This document shows positions 57,426-64,000 of a stretch of 64,000 bases of DNA, piece by piece. The translations under genes and the position numbers were made by a program. Origin of the DNA: Muscardinus avellanarius. Lineage: Eukaryota > Chordata > Mammalia > Rodentia > Gliridae. The stretch spans positions 81,697,593 through 81,761,592 of the forward strand of contig OY726560.1 in assembly GCA_963383645.1 (NCBI GenBank), in the 5' to 3' direction. The notes beneath the pieces are model-generated. The model was given only the letters and a program-made list of their open reading frames with translations, was not told the origin of the DNA and made no database searches. The first letter of the stretch is position 1. Each line of letters begins with the position of its first letter.

Positions 57426-58213
57426 TGGGGCTTAAGAGCCCCGCTAACAACCAATCTCCATTACCACAAAATCAGCGCCTTTTATAGCCAGAAAGCACCA
57501 TCACCAGAGAAACAAAAATATCACCAGGCTCCAGAGAGAAAGCGGACTGAGAACAGAGCTCAGAGCCACAGAGGAGATACACCGGCCTCACGCCCGAAGA
57601 CGCGGCAGCAGCGCCATACTGCCGGCGGCAGCAGCGTCATACTGCCGGCGGCAGCGGCGAGTTCACTGGACGGCTACAGCAAGCCGAGGTGAGCCGCTGA
57701 GGAACAGCCAGGCGGGATATTTCGGCGCAGGGAGCATCTAAAGCTCCCAGTGGCTGAGCTCAGCACAACCTGCAGGGACTCAGAGTGGAACTCAAAACCA
57801 GAGAAGAAAAAATACGCCAGCCTCATGGCCGAGGGCGTAGCAGTGGCGCCATATTGCCACAGGCGGCAGCAGCAGCGAATTCAGCGAGGCCAGTACAGCT
57901 ACATCTGCATACTCAAGAACAGTGAGTCAAATTGCGGGCCACAGAGGAGAAATCCCAGTACTGTACTCCCTGGGACTTGACCCAGTGGGGGAGGGGCAGT
58001 GGCAGAGATATCACACCATAAGAACGTGCAACCTGGCACCCCCCCATAGCTTAAAGAAGCCTCTATCGACTCCCTGGGTAGGAGACTCTGTGATACAACC
58101 CAGTAAAGGAGTAGTGGGGTCTGAGATACTACTGACTCGAGATCCAGAACACCTTAAGTGAAGTCATAGTGACCCAAGGGAAGAACCCAGAGAAGGCACA
58201 AACTTCCAAAATT

Positions 58214-59131
58214 ATGGGAAAGAGGAATAATACTGGAGCAATGAATGCCCACAACCCCACAGCATCAGAACCCGATAAAACAGAAAATCAGAGATTTCTA
58301 GAAGATCAAATCAGGAAAATAACTGTAGAAATAATAGAGGTCCTTCGAAAAGAACTCAGAGAGAGCCAAAAAGAGATAAAGGATGCAATTAATGAAGTAA
58401 AGGCCTCAATTCAAAGCACAAACAACCGATTAGACCACATGGAGAACAGAATCTCACTCTTAGAAGATGATCATTCCAAAAATGAACGCATAGTTTCTAA
58501 TCTAGGAAAAAATATCTGACAGCAGGAATCTGATATTGAAGAAATATGGGCCCATTTTAAGAGAGCTAACCTAAGAATAATTGGAATAGAGGAGGGAAAA
58601 GAAAGTGAAACCAAAGGGATCAACAATCTCTTCAAGGAAGTAATAGCAGAAAATTTTCCAAACATAGAGCAAGAGGTTGATACACAGGTCCAGGAAACTT
58701 ATAGAACTCCCTTTAGACAGGATCGGAGAAGAGGATCCCCACGCCACATAATTGTCAAAATGACCAATGTGGAAGCCAAGCAGAGAATCTTAAAGGCAAC
58801 AAAAACAAAGGGCCAAGTGACATTCAGAGGCAAACCGATTAGAATCACTCCAGACTTCCCAAACCAAGTCATGAGAGCCAGAAGGGCTTGGAGTAACATA
58901 TTCCAAACTCTGAAAGAAAACAACTGCCAGCCAAAAATTTCCTACCCAGCAAAACTTTCTATCAAATTAGATGGAAAAATAAGAAGCTTCCATGACAAAC
59001 AGAAACTGAAGGAATTTATGTCTTCAAAACCAGCACTAGAGAAAATACTCAAAGACATTAACTACAAAGAAGAAATAGGTAACACACAACAGAACCAGAG
59101 AAACAGGAGTTTCCATCCAACAGTCAACTAA
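58214..59131 (+). pseudogene. L1-type ORF1 with one internal stop
   Basis: From the ATG at 58214 the frame matches the intact 305-codon ORF1 of copy 1 to the same stop (TAA, 59129-59131). One TGA at 58517-58519 (codon 102) breaks it inside the coiled coil. Copy 2 has CGA at this codon and copy 1 CAA, so a CpG C-to-T change is the likely cause. Downstream, the RRM and C-terminal domain remain open. No frameshift. As it stands only about 101 residues could be made. Confidence 0.88.
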
Positions 59132-59860
59132 GATTGGTTATCTGTGGAGATTCATTACTTATGTTAGTCTTTTACCTATCTCTAAATGGTATTGTTTGCC
59201 TTTATTGTTGTTAATTTTTAGGATTTCTAGTTGGAATATTAATATACCTTCAGATATAGCATTTGGAAATATTTTATCCCATTCTATTAGTAACTGTTAA
59301 CTCTGTTTACATTGTCTTTGGATATACAATATTTTTTTATGTTTTAGGGAGTTTGTATACTCTTCTGTTGCCTGTGCCATTGAAATCACATCCAAGAAAT
59401 CACTGCCAATTTCAATGTTGTGAGGTTTTATGACCCAGATTTTCTCCTAAAAGTTTATAGTCTTAAGATTTATATTTAGGTCTTTTATCTATTTTGAGTT
59501 AATATTTGTATATGGGATTAGGTAAGGGTCCAATTTTATTCTTTTCCATGTAATTATTATTTTTCAACAATATTTCGTTAAAAGATTATTATTTCCACCA
59601 CCAAATGTTCGTGGAAACCTTGTCAAAAATAACTTGACAATATAGGGAAGAATTTAGCTCTGGGCTTTTATTTAACTCCAATGGTTTATATATCAGCCTT
59701 TAGAATAGTACTACACTGTTTCAATTATTGTAGCTTTATATGGTTTGAAATCAGAAAATATATATCTTCTAGCTTTGTTCTTTTTCAAGATCATTTTGGG
59801 TATCTAGAGTCCATATTCCATATTAGGATAGATTTTTTTTTCTGAAAAATAAATATATAA
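59132..59860 (-). repeat. Antisense L1 ORF2 segment captured in half-L1 copy 3
   Basis: The same block as in copies 1 and 2, beginning GATTGGTTATCTGTGG directly after the ORF1 stop and ending near the GATAGATTTTTTTTTCTG motif. Confidence 0.85.
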
Positions 59861-60239
59861 ATATATGATAGTTTCACCTAAAAAAATAGATAAAAGTATT
59901 CTCTGGTAAGAAAGAAAGTAAAAAGAAATGTTGAAATGTTATCTTTAAGTCATCAAAAGCTTGGTATCAGACAAATGAAACTGTTATGTGAGATTATCAT
60001 TTTTAATTTTGGATAAATTGCTATAATACTAGATGTCAACTACTAAGCCAAGCATGGGAAGGAGGGATGGGGAGAGAATGGGGTGGGGATTGGGTGGGGG
60101 CTGACTGGACGATGTGTGCATGTATGTCTACAAAAGTTTGTATCCTACTATAATGTATGAATACAGTGCACCAATTAAAAAATTTTTTTTAAATTTTTTT
60201 AAAAAAAAGAATAAACAAACTTCCTAAAAAATAAAAAAA

Positions 60240-60463
60240 ATTGTACATCCAAAGACAATGTAAACAGAGTTAAAAGTTACTAATAGAATGGAAAATATTT
60301 CAATTCTATTACATAGAATGTAATAGAATAGAATAGTAATACATAGAATAGAATAGAATAGTAATACATAGAATAGAATGCACACGATGTGTGCATGTAT
60401 GTCTACAAAAGTTTGTATCCCACTATGATGTAGTGATATATTAAATTAAAAATCTAATAAAAA
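60240..60463. repeat. Inverted fragment plus second 3' end in copy 3 tail
   Basis: 60240-60297 is the reverse complement of the 'CCCATTCTATTAGTAACT' ... 'GTTTACATTGTCTTTGGATA' part of the antisense block (59275-59328), closest to the copy 1 version. 60303-60329 is a perfect 11-bp hairpin with loop TAGAA. 60330-60385 repeats TAGAATAGAATAGTAATACA. 60386-60432 repeats the end 'GATGTGTGCATGTATGTCTA' ... 'CACTATGATGTA', followed by an A-rich tail. Confidence 0.85.
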
Positions 60464-60846
60464 AATTCCATTGTGTGTATTTCCCATAATTTTGCAATCC
60501 ATTTATCTGTTGATGGAGATCTAGGTTGGTTCCATATTTTGGCTATTACAAACTGTGCTGCTATGAACATGGGTATGCATATGTTAACATAGTTCTCTGC
60601 TTTCAACCCCTTTGGAAAGATACCCAGGAGTGGTATAGCCGGATCAAATGGTGGATCTATTCCCAGTTTTCTAAGGAATCTCCATACTGATCTCCATAGT
60701 GGCTGAACTACTCTGCACTCCCACCAACAGTGTAAAAGAGTTCCTCTTTCCCCACATCCTCAGTGAGGCCGGCTTTGAACCTGTACTATCCTCCTGTCTC
60801 AGCCTCCCGAGCACTATGATTACAAGTGTGTGCCACTACACCTGGC

Positions 60847-61364
60847 TATACATACATATAATTTTACAATTATTGTTTAAAATGTCTATTTTAAAAGGGA
60901 AATTAAAAACAAATATTTCAATTTACCTACATCTTACCACTTCCAGTTTCTTCATTTTTCTCTATAAATTTTAGTTTCTGTGTAGGAAATTTTAGTTTCT
61001 TTACAGGCCAAGAATGTGTGGAGAGCTTAGCTAGTCCTTCTGTGGGTCTCTTGTGTCTAGGATGTCCTTGCTCAGTTTCTCATTGGTCCCAGTCGAGACT
61101 GCAACCTCAGCCTGACAGGGCTGCTATAGGCTCAAGTTGGAAATGTTACAGGCCTCCTTTTGCTTTAGTTTGCCACTTTTCATGGACAAAACTATAATAT
61201 TATGACTACTTCCCAATTGAGTTATTCCCCCTCTTCAACCAAAGCCAATGGTTTCTATGTCCAATGTTCAATTTCAGACTAGTAAAATTACTATTTTTAC
61301 TGAATGAGCTGGGAGGAAGGATGGGAGAAGTTCCTGTGAAGAAGGCCATGATTATTGATGCTTT
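60847..61364. other. Unassigned sequence
   Basis: Nothing recognised. Confidence 0.35.
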
Positions 61365-61378
61365 AAAGTGAAGTGCTA

Positions 61379-61565
61379 GCCAGTCGTGGTGGCGCATGCT
61401 TGTAATCCCCGCATTTAGGAGGCAGAGACAGGAGGATCTGCAGGTTTGAAGCCAGCCACGCTGGCTTAAGAGATACTGTTTCAAAAAAAAAAAAGGTCTG
61501 GGAGTGTAGCCCAGAGGTAGAAGGGCTTCCAGGAACCCCAGTACCACCAAAAAAAAAAAAAAAAA
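61379..61565 (+). repeat. SINE, B1-dID subfamily A, with TSD
   Basis: Complete ('CAGTCGTGGTGGCGCATGCT' ... 'AGGAACCCCAGTACCACC', long poly(A)). The TSD AAAGTGARATGCTA-type is at 61365-61378 and 61566-61579, with one difference. Confidence 0.93.
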
Positions 61566-61639
61566 AAAGTGAAATGCTATAATCTTTCTGAGAATAAGCA
61601 CATCTTAATTCTTATCTATCTTTGGCCATCTTTTGAAAT

Positions 61640-61692
61640 TTTTATTATTTAATAAATTATTATTATTGTTACTATTATTATTACTATTATTA
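61640..61692 (+). repeat. (TTA)n/(ATT)n simple repeat
   Basis: TTA/ATT units with occasional C or G. It adjoins the tail side of the following reverse SINE. Confidence 0.9.
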
Positions 61693-61694
61693 CT

Positions 61695-61876
61695 ATTTTG
61701 AACCTGGTAATTTTCTACCTCTGAGCTACATCCCAGCTCATTTTATTTTCTAATTTTGAAACAGGCTTTCATGAAGTCACTTACATTCTTACTAAGTTGC
61801 TGAGGCTGACCTTGAACCTGTGATCCTCATGTCTTAGCCCTCCAGTTGTTGGCATTGCAGGCATATGCCACCTAGC
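61695..61876 (-). repeat. SINE, B1-dID subfamily B, diverged
   Basis: 'CTACCTCTGAGCTACATCCC', 'CTTACTAAGTTGCTGAGGCT', 'GGCATATGCCACCTAGCTCC' in reverse orientation. Confidence 0.85.
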
Positions 61877-63858
61877 TCCTAATATCTCATATTTTTTAAG
61901 ATGAGAGATTTTTATAATTACTTAACATCATCCATGGCTGGAAGTTCAAGTAATCTATAGTTCATATAATAAAGAAATAATAAAATTAGATTTTAGGATC
62001 ACTAAAGATTCTAAAGGAAAGCACGGTTTCAGATTGCAAGGGCCTAATTACAGGGCCATAAGCAATCGCACAGCCTCTATTGATGCTTTCTGACTTTCCT
62101 TGTTTGTACACATGGCTATTTTGGATGCTTCACAATAGTTCTTCATAATACGATGAGTATGATTTAATGTACCAATTTGGTCTCTAAATTCATCAATGTC
62201 TTATGAAGTAAGGCTTTAATCAGCTCGACTAACCACATTGCATTTAAGTTGATATTGTTGCACATACCATATGAGAAATCATTAGTGATGGAGATAAATA
62301 TTGGGCAACCCCCCAGAAATCCCAGGATTATAATATTCTTATTATGTAGCAGAAACCCACTAAAAGAAAAGTAAATCCAATATGCTAGCTAAAAAACCCT
62401 ACTGGAGCCTCTTCTCCAAACCACTTTTTCCCCACTGCCTCAAACCACCTCACTTATGAGTTAGACATCACAGAGATCAGTTGAGTTCTGCTTAATCAGA
62501 ATCCAGTAGCATGAGTTTTCCTGATTTCATTTTGATTGCAAAGATCCTTTTAATCAAAGAGAAATGTTTAGATTTTTTTCAAGACTAAGTTTTATTTTGC
62601 GCAAAATGTTCTTTCTTTCACTGATTGGTCATTGTGCACATTACATCTCATTCTCTGACTCGGAGTCCAGATGTAGGGGAAGATGATCACTTTATTGAGT
62701 CACTTTTTTCCAGAACAGTGATGATTTTATATGAATAAAATGAAGTTTAATAAATTGTCTGGTAATGCTAGGCTTATGAATAGAAATGTATAAAGCACAG
62801 AAGAGGAAATCAATTCCTGGCAACCTAAAAATATACCAAAGGAAAAAAGAAACTGCAAAATTCTACAAGCTTGGCTGTTCTTTTTAGCAAACTTGTCAGG
62901 CTTCTTGCCTGCCAGCGAGCTTTGTAACTGGGGCTGACTCAATCTCAGGAGTGAGGGTGACAGCTCTGTGTCATTCACCTTCTGACTGATATTCTACCAA
63001 ATGTGCTTGACAGACAGGCACCGTTTACTGTGAGAGGTTAATGTTACCCTTCTTTAAAATAAATAGTTTAATAAACAAAGCATCAAAACTGAGTTAAAGA
63101 AGCCTTGAATTTTTCAGTTTCAGACTCTCAATTCTTCAGCTCAAGAGAAAACAAAGATGGAAATGTAAGGAGCTTATTAGCTGTCCCTTCAAACTCTACA
63201 GGTTAGAAAATGCAGTGTTCTGAAAGTGAAAGCCTCAGGAAAAAATGTCTCACCTGGATTTTATTACAAGCTGAGACATGGACTGCTGGGAGCCAGACGT
63301 TTCTTTTCTGTGAAGGGAGGACTATGGAGATGTCTGTTGGATATCAGGGGGCAGATGTCATTTCATGACACTCAACCAACTTTAAAGGAAAGAATAATGG
63401 TAATGGTAGACAGTGATGCGAGCATAGTAGTAAAACAGTGTCAAAGCATCAAAGGACTTGTTTGGTAGAGATTTTGCCTCTGTATCTGTACCCTAGTCTC
63501 TTCTTTATTTCTTAGCCATCTTTTTTGGAACACTAGTTATGCTTGCTACCTCAACCCTCTCCTCTCAGCCCAGAACAAGACTTCTGGGCTAAACGACCAT
63601 CATCATCTGAGATTTCAACCTTGAAGCAATGCATGGATTGGCCCTTACTGTGACTCTGACTTCACTTGAATCTTCCTCCCATTCTTGCTATATAAAATCA
63701 TTTCTACTATTGTCCTGTGCTCACCTATAAGCATCAGCTTTGATGATTTCATGACTGGCAGATCATACAAGTCATCAAGTCATTTCTGGAAAGATGGCCC
63801 ACATAGGTCCAGATTTATATAATTTTATTGTTAGCAGCTGCCTTTTTTTCTTTTCAGT
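61877..63858. other. Unassigned AT-rich sequence
   Basis: No supported gene or repeat. The frames at 62727-62978 (-) and 63226-63468 (+) show no domain. Confidence 0.35.
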
Positions 63859-64000
63859 TTTTTTTTTTTTTGTGGTACTGGGTATGGAATCTCCATGATA
63901 TACTCCCAGGATGTTTTTATATTTTATTTGGAAACAGGGTCTCACTAAGTTGCTGAAAGCCTCACTAAGTAGCTGAGGCTGGCTTTGAACCTGTGCGATC
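63859..64000 (-). repeat. SINE, B1-dID subfamily A, cut by window edge
   Basis: Poly(T), 'GTGGTACTGGGTATGGAATC', 'TTGGAAACAGGGTCTCACTA', ending at the window edge in 'GGCTTTGAACCTGTGCGATC'. Confidence 0.88.

Larger units (their letters stand above)
57398..60463 (+). mobile_element. Half-L1 (HAL1-like) chimera, copy 3, with perfect TSD
   Basis: Order as in copies 1 and 2: ETS/YY1-like start, two-unit 5'UTR (units near 57538 and 57777), ORF1 58214-59131, antisense old-L1 block about 59132-59860, type II 3'UTR with G-rich tract (60056-60108) and A/T-rich tail. Unlike the others it then continues, within the same perfect 15-bp TSD (AATTCCATTGTGTGT, 57383-57397 and 60464-60478), with an inverted piece of its own antisense block (60240-60300), a TAGAA-rich stretch and a second type II 3' end (60386-60463). 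Confidence 0.92.
56958..60763 (-). mobile_element. 5'-truncated L1 (type I end), split by half-L1 copy 3
   Basis: Reverse orientation. Poly(T) and the type I 3'UTR lie at 56958-57397 ('GGAACATATTGAAAGTGGTG', 'GTCTAGGTTAACCATGTTGT', 'GCTGAATAGAATTCCATTGT'). The C-terminal part of ORF2 is at 60479-60763 ('TTTATCTGTTGATGGAGATC', 'CACTCCCACCAACAGTGTAA'). About 0.74 kb without the insert. It landed in the SINE above, with TSD TGAGGYYGGCTTT. Confidence 0.88.
56833..60846 (-). repeat. SINE, subfamily A, split by a 3.8-kb nest
   Basis: The right half and linker lie at 56833-56957 ('GGTGGAACGCAGAGGCTTTC' ... 'CTAGCTGAGGCTGGCTTT'). The left end resumes at about 60764 ('GAGGCCGGCTTTGAACCTGT' ... 'GTGTGCCACTACACCTGGCT'). 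The repeated TGAGGYYGGCTTT at both breaks is the TSD of the inserted L1 end. Confidence 0.85.

Noticed and set aside
23498..60463. Segmental duplication as the explanation for the three half-L1 copies
   Set aside because: Flanks outside the elements are unrelated to each other and each copy has a different TSD, which is what retrotransposition predicts.

Overview
This window looks like gene-poor mammalian nuclear DNA, and I see no host exon, rRNA or tRNA gene that I can support. It is AT-rich. The SINEs fuse a B1/7SL-like left half ('GCTGGGCGTGGTGGCGCACGC') to a tRNA/ID-like right half ending in 'CCCCAGTACCA' plus an A tail. That B1-dID architecture points to a squirrel-related rodent (Sciuromorpha). 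The clade is an inference from SINE structure. Almost every long open frame is a LINE-1 (L1) product or a fragment or shadow of a repeat.

Layout. 0-3 kb: SINEs and a 5'-truncated L1 end with a perfect target-site duplication (TSD). 3.0-8.95 kb: one old full-length L1, with 5'UTR, broken ORF1, broken ORF2 and 3'UTR. 9-22 kb: scattered SINEs, an hAT-like DNA transposon, MIR/L2 traces, MaLR-like LTR remnants and long unassigned stretches. 22.6-26.5 kb: an ancient L1M carrying a younger L1 tail and then a 2.8-kb half-L1 element. 26.5-38.8 kb: SINEs, simple repeats and an ancient L1 5'UTR/ORF1. 38.8-40.8 kb: a composite VNTR-bearing retroelement with an L1 tail. 41.8-44.6 kb: a second half-L1. 45.7-56.7 kb: antisense ancient L1 and SINEs. 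56.8-60.8 kb: a three-level nest (SINE, then L1 end, then a third half-L1). 60.8-64 kb: SINEs and unassigned DNA.

Two kinds of non-autonomous retroelement stand out. (1) Three half-L1 (HAL1-like) elements share one design: a two-unit 5'UTR with an ETS/YY1-like start, ORF1 of 305 codons, then, directly after the ORF1 stop, about 0.72 kb of an older L1 ORF2 in antisense orientation, then the L1 3'UTR and A tail. Each copy has its own L1-type TSD, so the chimera itself was copied. ORF1 is intact in copy 1 (23.5 kb), loses its last 11 codons in copy 2 (41.8 kb), and has one internal stop in copy 3 (57.4 kb). (2) A 2-kb element at 38.8-40.8 kb joins CpG-rich 69-bp repeats, three diverged promoter-like units, a roughly 50-bp VNTR and an L1 3' end between one TSD. 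It is analogous in plan to primate SVA/LAVA. Both kinds carry the same L1 3'-end type as the full-length L1 at 3 kb, so both were probably mobilised in trans by L1 ORF2p.
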